Source: Roseomonas sp. OT10
Lineage (GTDB): Bacteria > Pseudomonadota > Alphaproteobacteria > Acetobacterales > Acetobacteraceae
Length of the DNA stretch: 64,000 bases
Assembly (NCBI RefSeq): GCF_020991085.1
Contig: NZ_CP087720.1
Coordinates: forward strand, 222,494 to 286,493
Direction: 5' to 3'
Position 1 is the stretch's first letter. The number at the start of each line of letters is the position of its first letter. Under the pieces are notes generated by a model. The model was not told the DNA's origin, made no database searches, and saw nothing but the letters and a program-made list of their open reading frames with translations. The translations under genes were made by a program, and so were the position numbers. Positions 55,871 to 64,000 of this stretch are shown piece after piece.

Positions 55871-57619
55871 ATGCGTGGGCTCTTGAACGTGGGGCTGCTC
55901 TGCGCGGCCGCTTTGGCAGGGCAGGCTGCCCGGGACGGTGCGAACGCGCAGACGGTCTTCCCAGTGGACCGGGCGGAGATCCTCGCCGGCAGCCGCTTCG
56001 ACCTGAAGGTGGAGTTCCCCGGTGTGGTGGCGCAGGACAGGATGCGCGTGACCATCAACGGCCAGCCGGTGCAGTCGGTGCTGGGCCGCGCGCCCGAGTT
56101 CGTCGAGCGCGAGGACGGGCAGGCGGCCTCCAGCCTGCTGCTGCGCGACGCCAGCCTCTCCGCCCCGGGCGTATACACGGTGACCGCGAGCGACGGCACC
56201 AACACGGCCAGCGTGACCTGGCAGGTCTATGCCGGCGGCGCCCGCCAGGCGCGCAACGTCATCCTCTTCGTCGGCGACGGGCTGACGGTCGCCAACGTGA
56301 CCGCCGCGCGCATCCTCTCCCGCGGCATCCGCGAGGGCCGCTACGAGGGCCGCCTGACGATCGACGGCTTCCCCGCCATGGCCACCATCGGCACCTCGGG
56401 CGTGGACAGCATCGCCACCGACAGCGCCAACTCGGCCGCGGCCTACAACACGGGGCACAAGTCGGCGGTGAACGCGCTGAACGTCTATCCCAGCCGCGCC
56501 CGCGACACGCTGGCCCATCCGCGGGTGGAGACGCTCTCCAGCATCGTGCAGCGCAGCCGCGGCATGTCCGTGGGCGTGGTGACCAACACCGAGATCCAGG
56601 ACGCGACCCCGGCCGCGGTCTTCGCCCATACCCGCCGCCGCTCCGACTACATCCCCATCACCGACCAGATGCTGGAAAGCGGCGTGGACGTGCTGATGGG
56701 CGGCGGCTCCGCCTCGCTGCTGCCGCGCTCGATCGCCGGCTCCCGCCGCTCCGACGAACGCAACGTGCTCGATTCCTTCCGGCAGCAGGGCTACGCCTTC
56801 GCCGAGACGGCGGGCAGCCTGGCCGAGATCGCGGCGAAGCCGGAGACGCGCCGCCTGCTCGGCCTGTTCAACCTCGGCAACATGGACGGCGCGCTGGACC
56901 GCCGCCTGCTGCACCGCGGCACCACCCAGCGCTTCCCGGAGCAGCCGGACCTCACCCAGCAGGTGCGGGCGGCGCTGGAGGTGCTCTCGCGCAACCCGGC
57001 CGGCTTCTACCTGATGGTGGAGAGCGGGCTGATCGACAAGGCGAACCACCCGCTGGACTGGGAGCGGGCGGTGTTCGACACGATCATGCTGGACAATGCC
57101 GTGAAGGTGGCCCGCGACTGGGCGGCGGAGCGCAACGACACGCTGATCGTCGTGGTGCCGGACCACACCCATGGGATGTCGATCATGGGCACGGTGGACG
57201 ACGACAAGCCGGGCCCGCTGATGCGCGACAAGGTCGGCGTCTACCAGGATGCCGGCTTCCCGAACTACCCGGAGCCGGATTCCGAGAACTACCCGACCAG
57301 CGTGGACGTCAGCCGCCGCTTGGCGGTCTTCTTCAGCGCCACGCCGGACTATTGCGAGACCTTCCGCCCCAGCCTGGACGGCCAGCGCGTCCCGGCGGTG
57401 CGCCAGGGCAACGTCTACGTCGCCAACGAGAAGCTCTGCGAGACGCCGGGGACGCAGCGCCGCGAGGGCGTCCTGCCGCGCACGGCCGACACGGGCGTGC
57501 ATGCGGTCGACGACGGCATCCTGCGCGCCTGGGGCCCAGGCAGCGAGCGCTTCCACGGCTTCGTCGACAACACCTACATCTTCCGCGGCATGGCCGAGGC
57601 GCTCGGGCTTGGCCAGTAG
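55871..57619 (+). CDS. Alkaline phosphatase
   Basis: 582 residues with a Sec signal peptide (MRGLLNVGLLCAAALAGQAA). An Ig-like N-terminal segment (GVYTVTASDGTNTASVTWQV) precedes the phosphatase: first metal site NVILFVGDGLTVANVTAARI, nucleophile in IATDSANSAAAYNTGHKSA, later metal ligands in ESGLIDKANHPLDWE and VVVPDHTHGMS. This is a PhoA-type enzyme that should bind Zn and Mg and release phosphate from organic esters in the periplasm. It overlaps the next gene, so the phosphatase and the ABC cassette form an operon. Confidence 0.93.
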   Translation: MRGLLNVGLLCAAALAGQAARDGANAQTVFPVDRAEILAGSRFDLKVEFPGVVAQDRMRVTINGQPVQSVLGRAPEFVEREDGQAASSLLLRDASLSAPGVYTVTASDGTNTASVTWQVYAGGARQARNVILFVGDGLTVANVTAARILSRGIREGRYEGRLTIDGFPAMATIGTSGVDSIATDSANSAAAYNTGHKSAVNALNVYPSRARDTLAHPRVETLSSIVQRSRGMSVGVVTNTEIQDATPAAVFAHTRRRSDYIPITDQMLESGVDVLMGGGSASLLPRSIAGSRRSDERNVLDSFRQQGYAFAETAGSLAEIAAKPETRRLLGLFNLGNMDGALDRRLLHRGTTQRFPEQPDLTQQVRAALEVLSRNPAGFYLMVESGLIDKANHPLDWERAVFDTIMLDNAVKVARDWAAERNDTLIVVVPDHTHGMSIMGTVDDDKPGPLMRDKVGVYQDAGFPNYPEPDSENYPTSVDVSRRLAVFFSATPDYCETFRPSLDGQRVPAVRQGNVYVANEKLCETPGTQRREGVLPRTADTGVHAVDDGILRAWGPGSERFHGFVDNTYIFRGMAEALGLGQ

Positions 57620-58055
57620 CCGCACGATCGGCCGGCGCGTCCTGTTCGGCGCGCCGGCCCTCCTCTCCCTCCGCGCCGCGCGGGCGGCGGAGCCGATCGG
57701 CTTCGACGAGCTCTACGGCGCCTGGACCGTGACCGGCCTGCGCTTCTCCGACCGGGTGCAGCGCCTCGCCGGCCACGCCGTCACGATGCGCGGCTTCATG
57801 GCGCCGCCGCTCTCCGCGGACGCCGTCTTCTTCGTCCTGACCCGGGAGCCGATGTCGATCTGCCCCTTCTGCTCCTCCGACGCGGCCTGGCCGCCGGACA
57901 TCCTGGTGGTCTATCTGCGCCGACGCGCCCTGCCGCTCGATCCCTCGACGCGCATCGAGGTGACGGGGAGGCTGGAGACCGGCTCCTGGACCGATCCCGA
58001 ATCCGGCTTCGTCAGCCAGCTCCGCTTGCGCGACGCGAGCTTCACCCGTGCCTGA
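57609..58055 (+). CDS. Exported small OB-fold-like protein of ABC cassette
   Basis: 148 residues from a TTG at 57609 that overlaps the phosphatase stop. A signal peptide with two arginines is present (RRVLFGAPALLSLRAARAAE). The mature part reads AGHAVTMRGFMAPPLSADAV, FFVLTREPMSICPFCSSDAA and WPPDILVVYLRRRALPLDP; the CPFC motif may bind metal. It resembles the DUF3299-like partner of a LolDE-type ABC pair seen in the zinc-linked Zrm locus of Pseudomonas. The family call is from pattern and context. Confidence 0.6.
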   Translation: MASSRTIGRRVLFGAPALLSLRAARAAEPIGFDELYGAWTVTGLRFSDRVQRLAGHAVTMRGFMAPPLSADAVFFVLTREPMSICPFCSSDAAWPPDILVVYLRRRALPLDPSTRIEVTGRLETGSWTDPESGFVSQLRLRDASFTRA

Positions 58056-58746
58056 CGTCACCTTCGCCGCGGCGGGCGCGCTGAGCCTGCGCGACCTGGT
58101 GCTGGGGGTCGCCGAACGCGGCAGGCCACCACGCCGGCTGCTGGAGGTCCCGGTGCTGGACCTTCCGCCCGGGTCCAGCCTGGGCATCGCCGGCCCCTCC
58201 GGCTCCGGCAAGACCACGCTGCTGCACGCCCTGGTCGGCATCGCCACGCCCCTGTCGGGCCGCATCGCCTGGGGCGGGACGGTCCTCACCGACCTGCCGC
58301 CCGCCGGCCGCGACGAATGGCGCCGCCGCCACGTCGGCATGGTGTTCCAGGAGTTCCATCTCATCGATGGGATGGACGCGCTGGGCAACGTGCTCCTGCC
58401 CACGCGGTTCTCCCGCTGGGGCCCCACGCCCCGGGAAGCCGATGCGGCCAGGGCCCTTCTGCACCGGATCGGCCTGCCCGCCGGGCGTCAGCCGGTCGCG
58501 GCGCTGAGCCGAGGCGAGCGGCAGCGCGTGGCCCTGGCCCGTGCCCTGCTGGGTCGCCCCGCGCTGCTGGTCGCCGACGAGCCCACCGCCAGCCTGGACG
58601 ATGCCGCGGCCGCCACGGTCGCCACGCTGCTGCTGGAGCTGGCGGCCGAGGCGGAAGCCACGCTGCTCGTCGCCAGCCACGACCCGCGCCTGCTCGGGCG
58701 CCTGGAGCGACGCGGCCGGATCGAGGCGGGCGTGCTCCTCGCATGA
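58048..58746 (+). CDS. ABC transporter ATP-binding protein (LolD/MacB type)
   Basis: 232 residues from a GTG at 58048. Walker A is IAGPSGSGKTTLLHALVG, the Q-loop is HVGMVFQEFHLIDGMD, the signature is [16 protein letters not shown], and Walker B is ALLVADEPTASLDD. The size and pattern are those of LolD/MacB-type ATPases that pair with FtsX-like permeases. It overlaps both neighbours (8 bases upstream, ATGA downstream). Confidence 0.95.
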   Translation: MPDVTFAAAGALSLRDLVLGVAERGRPPRRLLEVPVLDLPPGSSLGIAGPSGSGKTTLLHALVGIATPLSGRIAWGGTVLTDLPPAGRDEWRRRHVGMVFQEFHLIDGMDALGNVLLPTRFSRWGPTPREADAARALLHRIGLPAGRQPVAALSRGERQRVALARALLGRPALLVADEPTASLDDAAAATVATLLLELAAEAEATLLVASHDPRLLGRLERRGRIEAGVLLA

Positions 58747-59963
58747 TGAATCCCTGGCCCGTGGCCCGGGCGGCGCTGCGCCGCCGCCCCTGGACGGCCG
58801 CCGCGCTGTCGCTGCTGGTGGCCCTCGCCGTCGCGCTGGGCGTGGCTGTCGGCGCGGTGGAGCGCGGGGCGCAGGCGGGCTCGGTCCGCGCCGTCGCCGG
58901 CTTCGACCTGATCGTCGGCGCGCCCGGCAGCCCGACGCAGCTCGTCCTCGCCTCGGTCTTCCTGCGCCCCGACGCCGTCCCGCTGATGTCCGGCGCAGTC
59001 CTGGGCCGGCTGCAGCAGGAGCAGGGCATCGCCTGGTTCTCACCGATCGGCTTCGGCGACAACTGGCGCGGCAACCCCATCGTGGGTGTCACGGAGCCCT
59101 TCGTCACCCGCGGCGGACGCCGCGCGCTGGCCGAGGGGCGCCTCTTCGCCGGGCATGAGGAGGCCGTGGTGGGCGCGGCCGTGCCACTGCGGCCCGGCGA
59201 GAGCCTCACCCCCGGCCATGGCCGCCACGCCGATCCGGACGAGGGCGAGGGGCACGGCCATGAGCACAGCCATTACACCGTGGTCGGCCGGCTGCCGCCG
59301 CAGGGCAACGCCTGGGACCACGCCATCCTGGTGCCGATCGAGAGCGTCTGGGAGCTGCATGGCCTCGGCGACGGGCACGGAGCGGATGCGGGGCAGGAAG
59401 CGGGGATCGGCGCGCCCTGGACGGACCCGCCCGGTGTGCCGGCCGTCGTGGTGGCGCCGGTCGCGGTGGCCGATGCCTATCGGCTGCGCAACGCCTATCG
59501 TGGCCCGGAGAGCACCGCGGTCTTCACCGCCGAGGTGCTGGTGCCGCTGCTGCGCGTGCTGGGCGACGTGCGTGACCTCATGGTCGGCATTGCCGGGGTG
59601 ACGACGGCGCTCGTCCTGCTGGCCGTCTTCCTGTCCCTCACCGCCCTGCTCGCCACCCGCCGGCGGGAACTCGCCATGCTGAGGGCGATCGGCGCTCCCC
59701 GTGCCTATGTGCTCGCGGCCGCCTGGACGGAGATGGGCGTGATCCTGGGCGCCGGTGCCGTGGCCGGGCTGGCGCTGGGGCTCGGCCTCGCCCATGCCCT
59801 GGCCGCTCTGGCCAAGCCGGATCTGGCCTTCGATCTGCCCGTGCGGCCAGCCTGGACAGACCTGGCCGTGCCGCTCCTCGCCTGCGCCGTGGGCCTGCTC
59901 GCCGCCCTGCTGCCCGCCTTCGCCAGCAGCCGCCGCCCCGTCGAGGCCGACCTGCGTCAGTGA
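58743..59963 (+). CDS. FtsX-like permease with His-rich periplasmic loop
   Basis: 406 residues. One N-terminal helix (WTAAALSLLVALAVALGVAV) is followed by a large periplasmic domain with PGHGRHADPDEGEGHGHEHS and GLGDGHGADAGQEAG, then three C-terminal helices (LMVGIAGVTTALVLLAVFLS, RRRELAMLRAIGAPRAYVLA, LLACAVGLLAALLPAFASSR). This is the FtsX/LolE-type permease fold. The His-rich loop could bind zinc. It is not lipoprotein-LolE-specific in any way I can see. Confidence 0.9.
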   Translation: MMNPWPVARAALRRRPWTAAALSLLVALAVALGVAVGAVERGAQAGSVRAVAGFDLIVGAPGSPTQLVLASVFLRPDAVPLMSGAVLGRLQQEQGIAWFSPIGFGDNWRGNPIVGVTEPFVTRGGRRALAEGRLFAGHEEAVVGAAVPLRPGESLTPGHGRHADPDEGEGHGHEHSHYTVVGRLPPQGNAWDHAILVPIESVWELHGLGDGHGADAGQEAGIGAPWTDPPGVPAVVVAPVAVADAYRLRNAYRGPESTAVFTAEVLVPLLRVLGDVRDLMVGIAGVTTALVLLAVFLSLTALLATRRRELAMLRAIGAPRAYVLAAAWTEMGVILGAGAVAGLALGLGLAHALAALAKPDLAFDLPVRPAWTDLAVPLLACAVGLLAALLPAFASSRRPVEADLRQ

Positions 59964-59989
59964 GCCTGTCACGGGGGCCCGCTGTTTGT

Positions 59990-60270
59990 GTTCGCTGGAG
60001 CACAAGCTGGGCATCCACGGCTGCCCCACGGCGGTGCTGGCCTTCGGCGATGCCGGGGGCGCCATCGGCACGCTGGTGGGCGAGGCCAATCGCGGCCTGA
60101 ACCACATGTTCACCATGATGAACGCGGCCCGCCTCTCGGTCGGGCTGGAGGGCTTGGGCATCGCCGAGCGCGCCTGCCAGCAGGCCCTGGCCTATGCGCA
60201 GGAGCGGCGGCAGGGACGGGCCGTGGGCGATGCCTCCCCCGACGCGGCGCCGATCGCCCGCCATCCGCTC
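59990..60270 (+). pseudogene. Acyl-CoA dehydrogenase internal fragment
   Basis: The frame reads LEHKLGIHGCPTAVLAFGDA, VGEANRGLNHMFTMMNAARL and SVGLEGLGIAERACQQALAY, which is the central part of an acyl-CoA dehydrogenase. No start or complete catalytic domain remains, about 90 residues of roughly 590. After 60270 the frame enters G/C-rich noise (a run of eight or nine G at 60323-60331). Confidence 0.85.
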
Positions 60271-60464
60271 AGCCCGTGGCCCCGGTGGAGGGAGCAGCGG
60301 GGGGAGGCAAAGTCTCCCCCCGGGGGGGGGAGCGCAACACTGGGGGACGCGGCAAGACGACCACCTGCGGAAGGCGCCAGCCGCAGGAGTGGCACCGGAC
60401 GGAGATGGCGCCGTTGCCGCCTCCCGGTGCCGTCTCCGCTCGTGACGGCGGCCTGCCCATACGA

Positions 60465-61238
60465 TCAGCGAAGGCGAGTCGCGCTTCTCGCCTCCTGCGA
60501 TGCGGCGAGGAGGCCGGCTTTCAGCAGCATGGCGTCGTTACCGGGTGTGACCAGCCCGAAGCCTTCCGCCAGCCGCGTCCTGGCCGCCGGGCCATCCGAG
60601 CAAAAGATGCCCGCGATCAGGCCCCGCGACGTCGCGGCCTCCCGGATATGGCCGATGGTGCGCGCGACCTCCGGGTCGTCGTGTTCCGCCTTCGGCTTGC
60701 GCCCGATCTCGATCGCCAGGTCGTTCGGCCCGACGTAGATCCCGTCCAGCCCCGGCGTATCCAGGATCGCATCGAGGTTCCCGAGGGCCTCGCGCGTCTC
60801 GATCATGCCCAGCACCAGGATCTCCTCGTCGGCGTGGGCGAAGTAGTCCGCACCGCCGTAGAGCAGCCCGCGCGCCGGCCCGAAGGAGCGTCGGCCGCGC
60901 GGCGGGTAGCGGCAGGCGGCGACCAGCGCCTCCGCCTCCGCCCGCGTCGAGATCATCGGGCAGATCACGCCATACGCCCCGGCATCGAGCAGCCGCATGA
61001 TCGCATGCGGCTCGTTCGCGGGCGGGCGCACCAGCGGCGTGGCCGGGGTCGCGCTGATCGCCTGCAACATGGCCAGCGCCTCGGAGAAGCCCATCATGCC
61101 GTGCTGGAGGTCGATCGTGGCGGCATCGAAGCCCTGGTGCCCCGCCAGCTCCGCGGCATAGGCGGAGGGGATCGAGAGCCAAGCGTTTAGGATGGGCTGC
61201 CCCGCCCGGTGCAGCGCCCGCAGCGGGTTCGCGCGCAT
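60465..61238 (-). CDS. HpcH/HpaI family aldolase
   Basis: 257 residues. ILNAWLSIPSAYAAELAGHQ, AATIDLQHGMMGFSEALAML, GMIETREALGNLDAILDTPG and GIYVGPNDLAIEIG match the class II pyruvate aldolase fold, with the metal-binding Glu and Asp in MIET and GPND. Such enzymes cleave 2-keto-3-deoxy or 4-hydroxy-2-oxo acids to pyruvate and an aldehyde. It is the last gene of the minus-strand cluster, 5 bases after the cupin gene. Confidence 0.93.
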   Translation of the reverse strand: MRANPLRALHRAGQPILNAWLSIPSAYAAELAGHQGFDAATIDLQHGMMGFSEALAMLQAISATPATPLVRPPANEPHAIMRLLDAGAYGVICPMISTRAEAEALVAACRYPPRGRRSFGPARGLLYGGADYFAHADEEILVLGMIETREALGNLDAILDTPGLDGIYVGPNDLAIEIGRKPKAEHDDPEVARTIGHIREAATSRGLIAGIFCSDGPAARTRLAEGFGLVTPGNDAMLLKAGLLAASQEARSATRLR

Positions 61239-61243
61239 CCGCC

Positions 61244-62398
61244 CTACTCCGCCGCCACCGCCAGCTCCTGCGCGACCGTCAGCGGCAGCAGCCGCAGCGA
61301 GGCGACGTAGCCGTTGTGGTCCAGCGCCCAGCCCTTGGCCGCCGCCGCGCGTGCCAGGGCGGGCCAGAACTCCGGCCGCTTGCGGTGGTCGCCCGCGGTG
61401 ACGAGGATCATCTCGCAGGGCGCGTCGCCCGAAGCCGCGATGGCGCGCCAGCTTCCGGCCGGGAAGGAGAAGACCTCGCCCGCCGCCACCGTCACCCGCA
61501 CCTCCTCGCCCGGCGCGTTCATCGCCACCTCGGCGGTGCCGCCCATCACCATCAGCACCTGCTTCTCCGGCAGGCGATAGGCGCCCACCCGGTTGCCCGG
61601 CGCCACGCGCAGCCACTCCACAGAGAAGCCGTGCGGGTTGGTGATCGGCAGCTCCAGGTCGCGGTCCTGCATCATGCCGTGGCCCAGCACCGGCGCCATC
61701 TCGGCGGCATGGCCGGGCAGCACGGAATCCAGCAGCGGCCGCGCGCTCCAGCGCCGGTCGGCCGCGCGCACCACGCGCCTGGCCATCTGCTCCGGCGTCC
61801 AGCGGCGGAAGGTGGCGATGGTCGCCTCGTCCACCGGTTGCAGCAGCTCCGATTCCGTCGGCTTCGGCTGCCCGGCCTCGGTATCCACCATCATGTTGTC
61901 GCGGGTCAGGTACAGCCCGTGCCCGGCGGCGTTCGCCAGGATCGAGGGGTGCCAGATGATGCCGCCTGTGTCGTCGCCGCCCAGGGCGGTGAAGATCCAC
62001 CCGGTCTCGTTGCCGCTGTTGGTGAAGCCGCGGAAGATCCAGGTCGGCACGCTCACCACGTCGCCGGGGCCGCCGCTGACCTCGTTCTCGCCCCCGGCGC
62101 CCCAGCGGAAGGTCCAACTCCCGGACTGGATCATGAAGACCTCCGCCGTGTAGTGGACGTGGAGGTTGTTGGTGATGCCCGGCGGCATGGCCGCGGCGCC
62201 GAGCGAGAAGCCGTGCGGCTCCTGGATGTTCACCACCTGGTCGGCGGACTGGGTCACGCCCGCGCCGATCAGCGAGTAGTTCTCCTTCAGGTGCGAGCCC
62301 GGCATCTTGCAGTCGATGAAGGCCAGCTTGCAGGCCACCATGTCGCCGCGCGCGATGTGGCGGGCGCGGGCCTGTTCCTCGGTCAGCCGTTCGGTCAT
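61244..62398 (-). CDS. Double-cupin protein, possible aromatic-ring dioxygenase relative
   Basis: 384 residues from the ATG at 62398. The first cupin has NNLHVHYTAEVFMIQSGSWT and PGDVVSVPTWIFRGFTN; the second has GNRVGAYRLPEKQVLMVMGG and AGEVFSFPAGSWRAIAASG. Two-cupin proteins of this length include gentisate 1,2-dioxygenase relatives, but the His ligands of the second cupin are not clear. The neighbours (aldolase, hydrolase, ABC transporter) suggest catabolism of an organic acid. Confidence 0.75.
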   Translation of the reverse strand: MTERLTEEQARARHIARGDMVACKLAFIDCKMPGSHLKENYSLIGAGVTQSADQVVNIQEPHGFSLGAAAMPPGITNNLHVHYTAEVFMIQSGSWTFRWGAGGENEVSGGPGDVVSVPTWIFRGFTNSGNETGWIFTALGGDDTGGIIWHPSILANAAGHGLYLTRDNMMVDTEAGQPKPTESELLQPVDEATIATFRRWTPEQMARRVVRAADRRWSARPLLDSVLPGHAAEMAPVLGHGMMQDRDLELPITNPHGFSVEWLRVAPGNRVGAYRLPEKQVLMVMGGTAEVAMNAPGEEVRVTVAAGEVFSFPAGSWRAIAASGDAPCEMILVTAGDHRKRPEFWPALARAAAAKGWALDHNGYVASLRLLPLTVAQELAVAAE

Positions 62399-62590
62399 GT
62401 CGTCGCTCCTCCGTCCTGTCCTGCCGCCGCGATCAGCCAGCGTGCAGGGCGATCTGTTGTGTACGGCCACCTCGTCCACGGCGGCCCGCTCCTCGCGGAT
62501 GCGTCCCCGGGCAAGGCGATGATGGGTGGTGCCCGGGACTGGCAGCCCCGGGTCGTCGCGCGATGGCGTGCCCCACGGCGAGGCCGTGCA

Positions 62591-63308
62591 TCACGGCCGT
62601 GCCTCCGCCATGGCCAGAGACGGCCTGGCCAGCCAGTCCGACAGCGCCGCCGCCAGGGCTTCCGGCGCCTCCAGCGGCGCGAAATGTCCGGTACCGGGCA
62701 GAATGACCGCACGCCCGCGCGGCGCGACCGCGGCGATCTCCTCGCTGCGGTCGGGCGGGCAGAGCGCGTCCTCCTCCCCCGTCACGGCCAGCACCGGCAT
62801 GGCGAGGGCGGACAGGCGCGGGCGGCTGTCGGCGCGGTGGATGACCATGCCCGTCTGCTCGCGCAGCACCCCGGTGCCCAGCGCCTCCGCCATGTCGCCC
62901 ACCAGCCGGCGCAGCGCCGCATCGTCCTGGCGCGCGGCGGCGACGTAGGAGGGCCAGAGCGTGCGCTCCAGCACCGGGCGCACCCCCTCGCGCTCCATCG
63001 CCTCCAGCAGCGCCCAGCGGCGTGGCGCGTTCTCCGCCGGGTCGGGGCGGGCATTGCCGGAGAGGATGGCGAGCCGCGTGATCCGCTCCGGCGCCTGCGC
63101 CGCCATCTCCAGCGCCACGATCCCGCCGAGCGAGAAGCCGGCCAGGGCGAAGCGTGGCGGCGCCTCCCGCAGCAGCCGCGCCGCCATGGCGGGGGCCGTC
63201 GCCGCCCCGCGCAGCGAAGGCATCACCACCGCCGGGTGCGCCAGCCGCTCGCGCAGCGGGTCCCACAGCCGGTCGTCGCAGAGCGTGCCCGGCAGCAGGA
63301 GCAGCGGC

Positions 63309-63316
<8 letters not shown>
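62591..63316 (-). CDS. Alpha/beta hydrolase
   Basis: 241 residues. The oxyanion strand [20 protein letters not shown], the nucleophile elbow [20 protein letters not shown] (Ser in GFSLGG) and the late acid and His in [14 protein letters not shown] and [16 protein letters not shown] define the fold. It resembles 3-oxoadipate enol-lactonase or esterase types. The start overlaps the ABC ATPase stop by 8 bases. Confidence 0.9.

Positions 63317-64000
<684 letters not shown>

Noticed and set aside
55799-57625. 608-codon minus-strand frame opposite the alkaline phosphatase
   Set aside because: The plus strand shows a signal peptide and all phosphatase motifs; the minus frame is an antisense shadow without motifs.
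60300-60345. C-run/G-run hairpin as a terminator
   Set aside because: CCCCCC followed by GGGGGGGG can fold, but it has no U-tract and sits in a decayed gene fragment, so I did not call a terminator.

Overview
The window is very GC-rich DNA with strong G/C third-position bias, the look of an alphaproteobacterium of the Acetobacteraceae (Roseomonas-like). The assignment rests on protein style and gene neighbourhoods, not on a marker gene. It is an accessory replicon: at 17.6-20.9 kb there is a plasmid core made of about twelve 21-bp iterons, a replication initiator gene, and a ParA plus ParB-like partition pair. The rest is a patchwork of modules separated by at least six transposable elements and many gene remnants.

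1-12.3 kb is a defence island. A DISARM DrmA-type helicase gene leaves the left edge of the window. It lies directly behind a sigma-70-like factor gene in one operon. Divergent from these are a Vsr-like endonuclease, a probable PD-(D/E)XK nuclease, an HNH endonuclease and a large unrecognised protein with a nuclease-like motif and a C-terminal zinc finger. After an IS5-family insertion comes a tightly overlapping four-gene operon: ribbon-helix-helix protein, DUF262 protein, HEPN protein and C5-cytosine methyltransferase. This is the best candidate for a poorly described system.

12.3-30.8 kb holds two unknown genes, Tn3 and IS630 remnants, the plasmid replication and partition core, a kdpA fragment with nested IS elements, a VapBC-type toxin-antitoxin pair, and a coupled operon of a small unknown protein, a tyrosine recombinase, an unknown protein and ScpA. 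A short-chain dehydrogenase gene cut by an IS1182-family element follows. 30.8-36 kb carries a DUF1254 gene and a Tn5053-type tniA-tniB-tniQ transposition module. 36-41 kb has an AraC regulator divergent from a TPR protein and an MFS transporter, another IS5 element and an amine oxidase fragment.

41.1-48.5 kb is a complete periplasmic nitrate reductase cluster (napEFDABC) with a DUF4142 gene, nnrS and a Crp/Fnr regulator. An Fnr/Nnr-type palindrome lies upstream of napE. 49-56 kb has small unknown genes, an MFS gene split by an IS5 element, and an efflux locus whose RND pump is an in-frame chimera with a peptide-binding-protein fragment. 55.9-60 kb encodes an alkaline phosphatase followed by a coupled export-type ABC cassette with a His-rich loop, possibly linked to zinc. 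60.4-64 kb is a catabolic cluster: HpcH/HpaI aldolase, double-cupin protein, alpha/beta hydrolase and the start of a sugar-type ABC transporter.
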